Shown here: piece by piece, positions 7,039 through 14,592 of the stretch
Layout of the letters: every line of letters starts with the position of its first letter
How positions within the stretch are numbered: the stretch's first letter is position 1
NCBI RefSeq assembly: GCF_024684275.1
Contig: NZ_JAIKXF010000003.1
Coordinates: 1 to 23,756 of the forward strand
Source: Ruminococcus sp.
GTDB taxonomy: Bacteria > Bacillota_A > Clostridia > Oscillospirales > Ruminococcaceae
Direction of reading: 5' to 3'
DNA length: 23,756 nt
Program-made: the position numbers and the translations under genes
Notes under the pieces: generated by a model
What the model was told of the DNA's origin: nothing
What the model saw: the letters and a program-made list of their open reading frames with translations, nothing else
The model's database searches: none

Positions 7039-8421
7039 ATGTCAATGTCAGATGAAAAGATACCTTACAAAATTTATCTTGAGGAGAACGAGCTCCCTAA
7101 GCAGTGGTACAATGTACGCGCTGATATGAAGAAGAAGCCTGCTCCCCTTCTTAATCCTGCTACAGGAAAGCCCTGTACATTAGAGGAACTCAGCCACGTT
7201 TTCTGCGAGGAACTCGCTAAGCAGGAGCTGGACGAGACAACTCCTTATATCGATATTCCCGATGAGATACAGAATTTCTACAAGATGTTCCGTCCCTCTC
7301 CTCTCGTAAGAGCCTACTTCCTCGAAAAGAAGCTTGGCACACCTGCTAAGATATACTACAAGTTCGAGGGCAACAACACCAGCGGAAGCCACAAGCTCAA
7401 TTCTGCTATCGCTCAGGCTTACTACGCTAAGAAGCAGGGGCTCAAGGGCGTAACTACTGAGACAGGTGCAGGTCAGTGGGGTACAGCTCTTTCAATGGCT
7501 TGCTCATACTTTGACCTTGACTGCAACGTATATATGGTAAAGGTAAGCTACGAGCAGAAGCCTTTCCGCCGCGAGGTAATGCGTACCTACGGCGCAAATG
7601 TAACTCCTTCTCCTTCCACAACTACTGAGGTAGGAAGAAAGATACTTGAGGAATTCCCTGGTACTAACGGAAGCCTCGGCTGCGCTATCTCAGAGGCTGT
7701 TGAGGCTGCTACAACAAGAGAGGGCTACCGCTACGTTCTCGGAAGCGTTCTTGCACAGGTTCTTCTCCACCAGTCTATCATCGGTCTTGAAGCAAAGGCT
7801 GCTATGGACAAGTACAATATCAAGCCTGACATCATCATCGGCTGCGCAGGCGGCGGCTCTAACCTTGGTGGACTTATCTCACCATTCATGGGCGAAAAGC
7901 TCCGCGGCGAGGCAGATTACCGCTTCATCGCTGTTGAGCCTGCTTCGTGCCCGAGCCTTACAAGAGGCACATACGCTTATGACTTCTGCGACACAGGTAA
8001 GGTTTGCCCACTCCAGAAGATGTATACTCTCGGCAGCGGCTTTATGCCTTCACCTAACCACGCAGGCGGTCTCCGCTACCACGGCATGAGCGCTACACTC
8101 TCAGAGCTCTACGATCAGGGACTCATGGAGGCTACCTCCGTTGAGCAGACAGCTGTATTCGAGGCTGCTGAGATGTTCGCAAGAGTTGAGGGTATCCTTC
8201 CTGCTCCTGAGAGCAGCCACGCTATCCGCGTTGCTATCGACGAGGCTCTCAAGTGCAAGGAGACAGGCGAGGAAAAGACTATCCTCTTTGGTCTTACAGG
8301 TACAGGCTACTTTGATATGTACGCTTACGGCGCATACAACGACGGTACAATGAGCGACTATATCCCGACTGACGAGGAAATTGCAAAGTCAATTGCAAAT
8401 CTTCCTAAGATCGAGGGCTGA
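7039..8421 (+). CDS. trpB: Tryptophan synthase beta chain, TrpB2 type
   Basis: A 460-residue PLP enzyme that condenses indole with L-serine to make tryptophan in the cytosol. The PLP lysine is K119 in GNNTSGSHKLNSA, the catalytic glutamate is E141 in TTETGAGQWG, and the phosphate-binding loop is GGGSN at 271-275. Length, the N-terminal KIYLEENELPKQWYNVRADM block and the insertion pattern match TrpB2, which often works without TrpA, rather than the 400-residue TrpB1. The start at 7039 has AAAGGAG 8 bases upstream; a longer in-frame start at 6934 would run through the repeat and is unlikely. No trpA or other trp gene is adjacent. The tryptophan T-box upstream confirms the pathway. Codon use is strongly host-like, suggesting high expression. 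Confidence 0.95.
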   Translation: MSMSDEKIPYKIYLEENELPKQWYNVRADMKKKPAPLLNPATGKPCTLEELSHVFCEELAKQELDETTPYIDIPDEIQNFYKMFRPSPLVRAYFLEKKLGTPAKIYYKFEGNNTSGSHKLNSAIAQAYYAKKQGLKGVTTETGAGQWGTALSMACSYFDLDCNVYMVKVSYEQKPFRREVMRTYGANVTPSPSTTTEVGRKILEEFPGTNGSLGCAISEAVEAATTREGYRYVLGSVLAQVLLHQSIIGLEAKAAMDKYNIKPDIIIGCAGGGSNLGGLISPFMGEKLRGEADYRFIAVEPASCPSLTRGTYAYDFCDTGKVCPLQKMYTLGSGFMPSPNHAGGLRYHGMSATLSELYDQGLMEATSVEQTAVFEAAEMFARVEGILPAPESSHAIRVAIDEALKCKETGEEKTILFGLTGTGYFDMYAYGAYNDGTMSDYIPTDEEIAKSIANLPKIEG

Positions 8422-8425
8422 TGAT

Positions 8426-8454
8426 AAAAAGGACTGCTTCGGCAGTCCTTTTTT
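8426..8454 (+). terminator. trpB terminator
   Basis: A ggactgc/gcagtcc stem (8431-8448) with a TTCG tetraloop, flanked by A and T runs, 10 bases after the trpB stop. Confidence 0.92.
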
Positions 8455-8472
8455 AGCCTTTAGCCATTAGCC

Positions 8473-8555
8473 TGTAGGGGCGGTGACTCCCTGTAGTACA
8501 GGGAGATGTCCGAAGGACAGAGGGTCGCGGCTCCTGTTGGGAGATTATCCGCCCG
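8473..8555. repeat. Second GTAGGGGCG-type palindromic repeat
   Basis: GTAGGGGCGG at 8474-8483 pairs with CCGCCC at 8549-8554, enclosing two hairpins: ctccctgt/acagggag (8487-8505) and tgtcc/ggaca (8507-8519). It shares the outer module with the element at 261-396 but has different inner hairpins and no long terminal repeat. It separates two convergent terminators. Confidence 0.5.
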
Positions 8556-8561
8556 AAAATG

Positions 8562-8586
8562 AAAGCTCCGCATATGCGGAGCTTTT
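8562..8586 (-). terminator. Terminator of the dockerin-protein gene
   Basis: A near-perfect palindrome centred at 8573/8574 (gctccgca with tgcggagc, flanked by A and T runs) lies 10 bases past the stop codon of the leftward gene. It may work in both directions. Confidence 0.8.
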
Positions 8587-8595
8587 CTGCGTTTG

Positions 8596-11094
8596 TTATT
8601 CAACTGCCAAAAATTCAACTAAGTTAAGGTCGATATTCTTTTCTTTAAGGAAGTTTTCCAGCTGTGTGCGAGTTTTTTCGGAATCAGCGTACTTTACAAG
8701 AACAGTCTTATTTTTGAGGTCTGCTTCTTCATCAGTAGGATCGACGCTTGCGTTGATATTATTTTCGAGTATATAGCAGTACAGCAGGGCTCTTATCTTG
8801 TTGAGCTCTGTGTCGCTGTCTATTTTGTAGGAGATAGACTTTATCAGACTGCTGTCGATGTCGGAAGACTTTAAAAACGCACCATAACGTGCAGCATAGC
8901 TTGTGTCAGCGGTATTTACTTTAATGAACACATACTTATCTGCAAACTGAGCAGGCATTTTGTCCCTTGGGATAACCGAATAGTCTATCTTTTCGGCGGT
9001 AAAGAAGTCAGATAGCTGCTGTCTTATTTTTTCAAGATCTGATGTGTCAGCTGCCGTTATGCTGAATTTCTCGCCGTCCTTGACTTCCATATATCGCAGG
9101 CCGTCAGAGCCGTCTGCTATATAGACAATGTCATTTCCTGCGATTTTAAAGCGGTTGGTGATAGTTTTTCCTTCGCCCTCGTTTTTCTCGGTAAGGATAA
9201 CAGTATCTCCCGATATTTTCCATGTTCCTCCGCCGAGATAGCTGCTCAGAACTCCCGGAGAATATAAAAATGTACCGTCTTCATTGAATTCGATATTGCA
9301 GTATCCGCCGAAGCCCTCTTTTTCATAATAAAACTTCTTTCCTGCCAGTGAAGCGCTGCCAGCCTTTTTGAATGTGACCGATAAAACTCCCTTGGTATTC
9401 TTGTCGTTCTTGGTGATAACGAGAGTTCCGAGGTCTACGGTCTTGCCGTTTTCTTCACCTGTTATCATTACCTCGGCTTTATAGTCATCGGGTATACTTA
9501 CCGTCTCGGGAACAAAGCTTACAGAGCCGCTTTTGTCCAACTTATAGGTGCTGCCCTCGTCGTTTATCGTTCCCAGTCCGCCGCCATTATAGGTAAATGT
9601 CTTGAAACTTCCGTTTTTCGTGGTCAAAGTGATCGGGTAGCTTGGAGACTCGAACTCGAACCACACGCCAACTCCGTTTAGGGAGCTTAGTGAGACATCA
9701 TAGCTGCTTACCATAGCATTATATGGCTCCATTTCAACATATTCCGAGCCATTTTGCGGGATAAGAGTATTGAGCTTGATAGTCAGCTTTTCGCATTCTT
9801 CGATACCGAGAAGCTTCCGCTGTATAGCCAGTGCATCACCGACAGTAAGTCCGTTTCCGTCCATATCACTGTTTATCTTGCCTTGCTCGGTAAGATGATG
9901 CTCTGCTGTACCGTCTATGCCATATTTATTGGGATTTGCCATAGCCTGCATGATGAGAACAACGTCAGCCATATCCATCTGACCGTCGCAGTTTGCGTCG
10001 CCCTTAATATCACTCGCTTCCGCAGAGGCTGAAATAAATTTCTCAACATCATCTGTACGTATATCAATATAGTTGTTGCTGCCCGAATGCCTTAGTCTTG
10101 CGTAGGCGATATCATAATGCTCTATACTTCCCACCGTGAGAGTATAGCCGTTTCCGAGATCATATTCAAGAATAAAAATACCCGAACCTGCAATAACTCC
10201 CTTGTATTTAACGAAATCCTTCAATGTAAGAGCATTGCCCTTCCTGGAAAGCTCAATGACATCATCAAGCGTCATATTTTCACCTTCCTCAAACACTGCA
10301 ATATCCTTAATGGCTGAATCGTCAACTACATTGACAGTAAAGTTTACATCATCAGCACCTGTGACCGCTACTTTATATGTGCCTGCCTTATCGCTGCGGA
10401 AATCAGAATACAGAGTAATTGTGGGTGACTTAGGGATATTTGACTGATATTCAAAAGCCACATCGGGATAGGTGTAAATAACAGGCGTCTGGTCTCCGAC
10501 AGTCATTTCTATCTTTATGCCTGTAAGGTCTATTCCCTCGCCTAACTTGTATTCCACCTTGTCGGGAGGAGATATAAGCTTGTATGATGTTTTGGGTATA
10601 GTTGTTGCTGCGGTAGTTGTAGTAGTTTTTGCGGTTGTAGTCGTTGTTTTTGCAGTAGTCGTCGTTGTTACAGGTTTTGCAGTTGTAGTTGTGGAAACGG
10701 TATCTGTCTTTGCGTATTTGCTGATAAATGCACCCACGTCACCTGTTTTTACATCAACATAGTTCTCGGTGTCAGAATAGCACAGCCAGACTACATCGGG
10801 GCGCAAATTGGGCTCGCCGCCTACCACAAGGAAGAATTCGCTGCCCAGCTCTACCTTGCAGAATCTGGTATAGGCTATAGTGCTTCGCCATTTTATGTTA
10901 TAATCCGAAAAGTCTGTCCAGTCGAGCTTCTTGCCTTTTTTTGCAAGCTCCTTGACGTCATCAAGAGTCATATCCTTTGTGGTCTGTGCAGTATCGCCCT
11001 CCGCCGCAATAACAGCTCCGGGCGTAACATTGGCAGCTGCCGCACTGCCTAAGCACATAGCTGCAAGTGCCAGTGCCAGGATTTTTCTTTTCAT
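8596..11094 (-). CDS. Secreted multidomain protein with internal type I dockerin
   Basis: An 832-residue exported protein, probably attached to a cellulosome-like scaffold. Residues 1-31 are a Sec signal peptide (MKRKILALALAAMCLGSAAA). A domain at about 42-128 (MTLDDVKELAKKGK...DFSDY) recurs at about 284-360 (MTLDDVIELSRKGN...DFVKY). Between them are a threonine-rich linker (132-165) and an Ig-like domain (about 170-258). The dockerin at about 362-432 has two calcium loops, DANCDGQMDMAD and DMDGNGLTVGDA. After it come beta-rich regions and, at about 585-665, a motif like lipocalin-type domains (FNEDGTFLYSPG...GGTWKISGDTVIL), then two alpha/beta units rich in short basic helices. No catalytic domain is recognised. 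The ATG at 11094 has AAGGAG 8 bases upstream; a TTG 27 bases earlier would add residues before the signal peptide and is unlikely. Confidence 0.88.
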   Translation of the reverse strand: MKRKILALALAAMCLGSAAAANVTPGAVIAAEGDTAQTTKDMTLDDVKELAKKGKKLDWTDFSDYNIKWRSTIAYTRFCKVELGSEFFLVVGGEPNLRPDVVWLCYSDTENYVDVKTGDVGAFISKYAKTDTVSTTTTAKPVTTTTTAKTTTTTAKTTTTTAATTIPKTSYKLISPPDKVEYKLGEGIDLTGIKIEMTVGDQTPVIYTYPDVAFEYQSNIPKSPTITLYSDFRSDKAGTYKVAVTGADDVNFTVNVVDDSAIKDIAVFEEGENMTLDDVIELSRKGNALTLKDFVKYKGVIAGSGIFILEYDLGNGYTLTVGSIEHYDIAYARLRHSGSNNYIDIRTDDVEKFISASAEASDIKGDANCDGQMDMADVVLIMQAMANPNKYGIDGTAEHHLTEQGKINSDMDGNGLTVGDALAIQRKLLGIEECEKLTIKLNTLIPQNGSEYVEMEPYNAMVSSYDVSLSSLNGVGVWFEFESPSYPITLTTKNGSFKTFTYNGGGLGTINDEGSTYKLDKSGSVSFVPETVSIPDDYKAEVMITGEENGKTVDLGTLVITKNDKNTKGVLSVTFKKAGSASLAGKKFYYEKEGFGGYCNIEFNEDGTFLYSPGVLSSYLGGGTWKISGDTVILTEKNEGEGKTITNRFKIAGNDIVYIADGSDGLRYMEVKDGEKFSITAADTSDLEKIRQQLSDFFTAEKIDYSVIPRDKMPAQFADKYVFIKVNTADTSYAARYGAFLKSSDIDSSLIKSISYKIDSDTELNKIRALLYCYILENNINASVDPTDEEADLKNKTVLVKYADSEKTRTQLENFLKEKNIDLNLVEFLAVE

Positions 11095-11155
11095 AATATC
11101 AGCTCCTTTTTTGATGAACAATTCCCTTTTCTGTATTTATTCATAGCTTTCTTTT

Positions 11156-11184
11156 ATATTACCATATAAACAACGTGAAATCAA
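11156..11184 (-). promoter_or_regulatory. Promoter of the dockerin-protein gene
   Basis: Read leftward: TTGATT (11179-11184), 17-bp spacer, TAATAT (11156-11161). It gives a leader of about 55 bases before the ATG. Confidence 0.7.
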
Positions 11185-11220
11185 GAGTTTTTTTGTTAAA
11201 GACTGATAAAAATCATAAGC

Positions 11221-11292
11221 TGATGTGTTCTTGATAACCGCTGTAAGACGGCTATTGTCTTGAACCTTGTTGGGGAGGAAAATGCACTTATT
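11221..11292 (+). repeat. Degenerate copy of dispersed repeat, family 1
   Basis: The segment gatgtgttcttgataaccg, the following ctgtaagacggctattgtc and ttgaaccttgtt align with the reverse complement of 6945-6995. The central hairpin is partly decayed. It lies between the two divergent promoters at 11156 and 11340. Confidence 0.5.
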
Positions 11293-11339
11293 ATACTAAA
11301 AATCCATTGCTTTCGACTAAAGTTTGTGAAATATTTGAC

Positions 11340-11368
11340 TTGAATATTTTGCAAAAAACGTGTATCAT
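11340..11368 (+). promoter_or_regulatory. Promoter of the IseA-like lipoprotein gene
   Basis: TTGAAT (11340-11345), 17-bp spacer, TATCAT (11363-11368). The predicted leader is about 115 bases and contains the fold at 11399-11469. Confidence 0.65.
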
Positions 11369-11398
11369 ATATTTTGTATTCGTATAAACAAGCTTTTT

Positions 11399-11469
11399 TA
11401 TTGATGTGACAATTAGATCTTGAAGTTCAGACGAAGTTTCAGATCCAAGATATAGCTGGTACATCAATA
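11399..11469 (+). promoter_or_regulatory. Structured 5' leader with two alternative pairings
   Basis: The leader is closed by a perfect 9-bp stem (tattgatgt 11399-11407 with acatcaata 11461-11469). Inside, atcttg (11417-11422) can pair with caagat (11446-11451), or gatct (11416-11420) can pair with agatc (11441-11445); the two share bases. The structure ends just before the ribosome site. It resembles no class I recognise, and there is no U-run for a terminator, so any control would be at translation or stability. Confidence 0.4.
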
Positions 11470-11490
11470 TTGTAAGAAAGAGGGAGCATT

Positions 11491-12198
11491 ATGAAAAAAA
11501 GAATTATAATGTGTATCATAGCTTCTGCAATGATATGCGGCAGCCTTGCTTCATGCGGCAAAAGCGTGGGCACAGGCAGCAGCAGTTCAAAGACTCAGGC
11601 TGCAACTACCGCTGTATCAACAGAAGCACCGACTGAGGCTGCTACAGGTGTGAGCACAGCGGCAGCAGAAACTACAGCTGCACAGAATGAGCAGGCAGAA
11701 ACAACAACAGCAGCTTCTGATGAGCTTATCGCTGAGGCAGCAAAGGTGCTCAACAACCTTAATGCTGTTGACTATATCGGCGGCGGCTCAAGCGTTGAGG
11801 TGGACGAGAGCACAGTTTTAAATGTTGATAATAAATACCCGTATACAAAGGTAACTGATCCGCGTTTCAGCAGCGTTGAAGATGTAAAGAAGTATATTAC
11901 AGATGCAGTCTGCGGAAGCCTTCTTGAATACAGATACAAGGTCATTTATGAGGGCGAGCCTTCAATGTTCATAGACAGTGACGGTTCACTGTGGTTCTTA
12001 CAGGGCGCAAGAGGCTGCGGTTTCACATACAACAGTGATCCTGTGGTTTCTGACGTTACAGAGGATTCATTTAATATAACAGTAAATTTCGACGATCACG
12101 GAGCTGATTCCACAATGGTGGTAAAGGCTGTAAAGGAGAACGGTCTCTGGAAGGCAAGTTCATTCAGTGTAAACGGCGGCGAAGAAAACAGAAGATAA
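11491..12198 (+). CDS. Lipoprotein with IseA-like C-terminal domain
   Basis: A 235-residue lipoprotein: a signal sequence ends in LASC with the lipidated cysteine C22. A low-complexity Ala/Thr/Ser/Glu linker (about 25-75) leads to one folded domain (about 85-228). The order of motifs there (YPYTKVTDPRFSSVEDVKKY, then MFIDSDGSLWFLQGARGCGF, then a beta-rich end with VKAVKENGLWKASSF) resembles the IseA family, which in Bacillus inhibits cell-wall DL-endopeptidases. If so, it would sit outside the membrane and restrain autolysins; the assignment is by pattern and moderate. AGAGGGAG precedes the ATG. It is monocistronic, with its own promoter and terminator. Confidence 0.8.
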   Translation: MKKRIIMCIIASAMICGSLASCGKSVGTGSSSSKTQAATTAVSTEAPTEAATGVSTAAAETTAAQNEQAETTTAASDELIAEAAKVLNNLNAVDYIGGGSSVEVDESTVLNVDNKYPYTKVTDPRFSSVEDVKKYITDAVCGSLLEYRYKVIYEGEPSMFIDSDGSLWFLQGARGCGFTYNSDPVVSDVTEDSFNITVNFDDHGADSTMVVKAVKENGLWKASSFSVNGGEENRR

Positions 12199-12205
12199 AA
12201 AACAG

Positions 12206-12236
12206 CGGCTGAGGTATCTCCTCAGCCGATATTTTT
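12206..12236 (+). terminator. Terminator of the lipoprotein gene
   Basis: A 9-bp stem (cggctgagg 12206-12214 with cctcagccg 12220-12228) followed by atattttta, 7 bases after the stop codon. Confidence 0.9.
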
Positions 12237-12259
12237 AGCCTGATCCAGCATTAAGGCTC

Positions 12260-12286
12260 AAAAAAGCTCCCATCGGGAGCTTTTTC
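12260..12286 (-). terminator. Terminator of the rhomboid-like gene, probably bidirectional
   Basis: A-run, gctccc, ATC loop, gggagc, T-run. The hairpin abuts the stop codon of the leftward gene at 12287 and could also act as a second rightward terminator. Confidence 0.85.
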
Positions 12287-12952
12287 TTACTTTATTTTCT
12301 TGATATGTCTGTACTTTAAGCGTCTTATCCAATAATAGATCATCGAGAAGAAGTCCTTGCCGAAAAAGATTATGATGTTTATTATCGAGAGTATGATGAA
12401 TATTCTGGTGAAACCGTTGCCCTTTATAAATGAGTACACAAGGAAGATACCGTCTATGAGAGCCAGCCATTTTGCTTTTATGGGGAGCACAAAAAACGCC
12501 AGCAGCTGTTCATTCGGGAAGAGTATCGCGAATGCAAGGAAAAGACTGAGGTCAAGAAATACGTTGGTAGCAAAGCCTGTTATGAAGCCTGCAATGATAC
12601 AGCCTATAATTCCCGTAAAATAGAATATGTTAAATTTGAATGCGCCCCATTTGTATTCAAGCGACGAGCCCATGAACCAGAAAAAGTAGAGTATTATAGG
12701 CGTCAGTATGATAAGCATAGTTGACGGCGGTATGAATACGAAGGATATGACTCGCCAGACTTCACCGCGGAGTATTTTTTCACGGTCAAACATAAGCAGC
12801 TCTAACAGGTTTACGCTGTTGTTGGGATTGGTGGAAATTATAAGGTTAGCTATCCATACAACAGCCATCGCAAGTACTATATAGAGCATAAGATTGGATA
12901 TTGCGAATTTACGGAATTTACGCTCGATTTTATTAAGATATTGATTCAGCAT
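12287..12952 (-). CDS. Rhomboid-like membrane protein lacking visible catalytic residues
   Basis: A 221-residue protein with about six membrane segments and charged ends. It keeps rhomboid-family landmarks: GEVWRVISFVF (63-73, compare GxWWRLxTxxF), the FFWFMGSSLE end of the second helix (90-99), and FPNEQLLAFFVLPIKAKWLA (145-164), a segment typical of bacterial rhomboids. The GxSG motif carrying the nucleophilic serine is absent: the equivalent stretch is NVFLDLSLFLAFAILFPN. No histidine lies in the last membrane helix. It is therefore probably a pseudoprotease, as in derlin/iRhom-type members. The start is ATG with GAGGG upstream and a good promoter at 12983-13012. Its partner is unknown. 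Confidence 0.82.
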   Translation of the reverse strand: MLNQYLNKIERKFRKFAISNLMLYIVLAMAVVWIANLIISTNPNNSVNLLELLMFDREKILRGEVWRVISFVFIPPSTMLIILTPIILYFFWFMGSSLEYKWGAFKFNIFYFTGIIGCIIAGFITGFATNVFLDLSLFLAFAILFPNEQLLAFFVLPIKAKWLALIDGIFLVYSFIKGNGFTRIFIILSIINIIIFFGKDFFSMIYYWIRRLKYRHIKKIK

Positions 12953-12982
12953 GATAAGCCCTCGGTTTTTTATATTTTTTTT

Positions 12983-13012
12983 AGTATATCATGTGTACAG
13001 GGTTTTTGTCAA
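12983..13012 (-). promoter_or_regulatory. Promoter of the rhomboid-like gene
   Basis: Read leftward: TTGACA (13007-13012), 18-bp spacer, TATACT (12983-12988). The ATG follows about 30 bases downstream. Confidence 0.72.
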
Positions 13013-13062
13013 GGAGAAAAAAGGATCTTGCTTGTAAAATCGCTGTATTACTGCTGAAATGC

Positions 13063-13100
13063 ACTCAATGACCGCCGCGGGCAGTTATTGCCCTGAATGG
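13063..13100 (+). repeat. Short degenerate copy of dispersed repeat, family 1
   Basis: The segment actcaatgaccgccg, then gggcagttattg and ccctgaa, follows the order of the core of the family (reverse complement of 6955-6988). The flanks are not conserved. Confidence 0.45.
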
Positions 13101-13228
13101 CAAAACAAACAGACATTGAATAATGTGTCCCGAGCAGGGAGATAATTTGATATTTAAGCATTTATTGGCGGTTTTGGTATAGTATTTTGCGCTTTTTTAC
13201 ACACTATACACAAATCATGCTTTTTACC

Positions 13229-13257
13229 TTGACATAAAGGGTGATGTATAGTAAAAT
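13229..13257 (+). promoter_or_regulatory. Promoter of the sugar-binding lipoprotein gene
   Basis: TTGACA (13229-13234), 17-bp spacer, TAAAAT (13252-13257). Confidence 0.8.
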
Positions 13258-13322
13258 GTACTATAAGGAAGTATGTAAGAATGGTTTTTTTAGGGGTATT
13301 AATTTTTCAAGGAGGAACTTTT

Positions 13323-14450
13323 ATGAAGAAAATAATAGCAGCAGCGTCAGCTATGGCTATAGCTTGTTCGCTGGCTTCGTGCAGCGCTAAGGAGAAAGAA
13401 ACTAAGGAAACTGAAAAGAAAACTATCGGTATCTCAATGCCGTCTCAGAGCCTTGAACGCTGGAACAGCGACGGCAGCTCTCTAAAGGCTCAGTTTGAAA
13501 AGGCTGGCTATAGTGTTGACCTGAGATTTGCGGAGGATAATGCTGACAAGCAGAATGAGGATATCAGCGGCATGATAAATGACGGAGCAGATCTGCTTCT
13601 TATTGCTGCTGTTGACGGAAATACCCTTTCAGATACTCTTGTACAGGCAAAGGACAAGGAGATACCCGTAGTAGCTTATGACCGCCTTATTATGAATACA
13701 GACGCGCTTACCTACTATGTATCCTTTGATAACCTTACTGTAGGAAAGCTTCAGGGCGAATACATAAGAGATCAGCTTCACCTGATGAGTGCGACAAATG
13801 AGTATAATATCGAGTTCGTTGCGGGTGACGCAGGTGACAATAATGCACGTTACTTCTTTAACGGCGCTTATGACACCCTTAAACCTTATATAGACAAAGG
13901 AACTCTGCATATACTGTCAGGCAGAAATACATTTGAGCAGGTTGCTACTAAGGACTGGACTACCGCTAATGCAGAGAAAACAATGAAGGATACTCTTGCT
14001 TCGTACTACAATGACGGAAAGAGCCTTGATATAGTTCTCTGCTCTAATGATTCAACTGCTCTTGGAGTTGAAAATGCTCTGGATTCTGATTATAAGGGCG
14101 GTAATACTCCTTTGATCACAGGTCAGGACGGTGACCTCGCAAACCTTGCAAATATTGTTGACGGCAAGCAGTCAATGACAGTTTATAAGAACGTTCACGA
14201 TGAAGCAGCTGTTGCTTTCGGTGTGTGCAAGATGCTTCTCGACGGCAGTATCCCTACATCTAAGCTGGCAGAAAGCTTCGGCGATATCAAGGTGAATTAC
14301 GACAGCGAGTCCTATAATAACGGCGTAAGATATATACAGTCCTATCTGCTGGTACCTTATGTTATCACTAAGGAGAATTTACAGCTTCTTGTAGATACAG
14401 GCGTATTTAAGTGGGACAGTGAAAATAAATATCTCGAAGCCGCAGAATAA
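13323..14450 (+). CDS. Sugar-binding lipoprotein, ChvE/XylF-like
   Basis: A 375-residue extracellular binding protein of the Peripla_BP_4 class (pentose/hexose, like ChvE or XylF). The signal peptide ends in LASC, lipidated at C20. The mature part starts with a typical first strand, KKTIGISMPSQSLERWNSDG. Further family blocks are DGADLLLIAAVDGNTLSDTL, EIPVVAYDRLIMNTDALTYY and the DIVLCSNDSTALGVENAL/LITGQDGD pair of the second lobe. The ligand cannot be read. The start at 13323 has AAGGAGG upstream; an in-frame ATG at 13281 would spoil the signal peptide. It is an orphan: strong promoter before it, terminator 11 bases after, and no ABC ATPase, permease or two-component sensor adjacent. Confidence 0.92.
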   Translation: MKKIIAAASAMAIACSLASCSAKEKETKETEKKTIGISMPSQSLERWNSDGSSLKAQFEKAGYSVDLRFAEDNADKQNEDISGMINDGADLLLIAAVDGNTLSDTLVQAKDKEIPVVAYDRLIMNTDALTYYVSFDNLTVGKLQGEYIRDQLHLMSATNEYNIEFVAGDAGDNNARYFFNGAYDTLKPYIDKGTLHILSGRNTFEQVATKDWTTANAEKTMKDTLASYYNDGKSLDIVLCSNDSTALGVENALDSDYKGGNTPLITGQDGDLANLANIVDGKQSMTVYKNVHDEAAVAFGVCKMLLDGSIPTSKLAESFGDIKVNYDSESYNNGVRYIQSYLLVPYVITKENLQLLVDTGVFKWDSENKYLEAAE

Positions 14451-14461
14451 GCAGTGTACAA

Positions 14462-14581
14462 AAGGACTTCCGAAGGTGAGCCCCCTCCGGCGGAATGCAG
14501 GTTACATTTATGAGACTGAAATTTCAGGCACGGTAACCATATTTTCCGCTAAGGGAAGGCGACTAATGGAAGTCCTTTTTC
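14462..14581 (+). terminator. Terminator with a structured domain in its loop
   Basis: A 10-bp outer stem, aaggacttcc (14462-14471) with ggaagtcctt (14568-14577), is followed by a T-run. The loop is unusually long, about 96 bases, and holds the whole of family-2 repeat copy 2. It lies 11 bases after the sugar-binding protein stop. Confidence 0.7.
14475..14569 (+). repeat. Structured repeat, family 2, copy 2
   Basis: It matches 6341-6415 closely. The fold is nested: gcggaa (14490-14495) with ttccgc (14544-14549), ggttac (14500-14505) with gtaacc (14533-14538), and a ctga-AATT-tcag hairpin (14516-14527). The element sits wholly inside the terminator loop, and both copies have the same orientation relative to the upstream gene. 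No coding frame is conserved. Confidence 0.55.
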
Positions 14582-14592
14582 TGTATGTTATA

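Noticed and set aside
10517..10762. Rightward frame with a valine/alanine-rich product
   Set aside because: It is the complement of the threonine-repeat linker of the dockerin protein.
14475..14569. Cobalamin or other known riboswitch (because of GGGAAGGCGA)
   Set aside because: The order of other conserved cobalamin-box segments is wrong, it lies behind rather than before a gene, and a second copy has no such motif.
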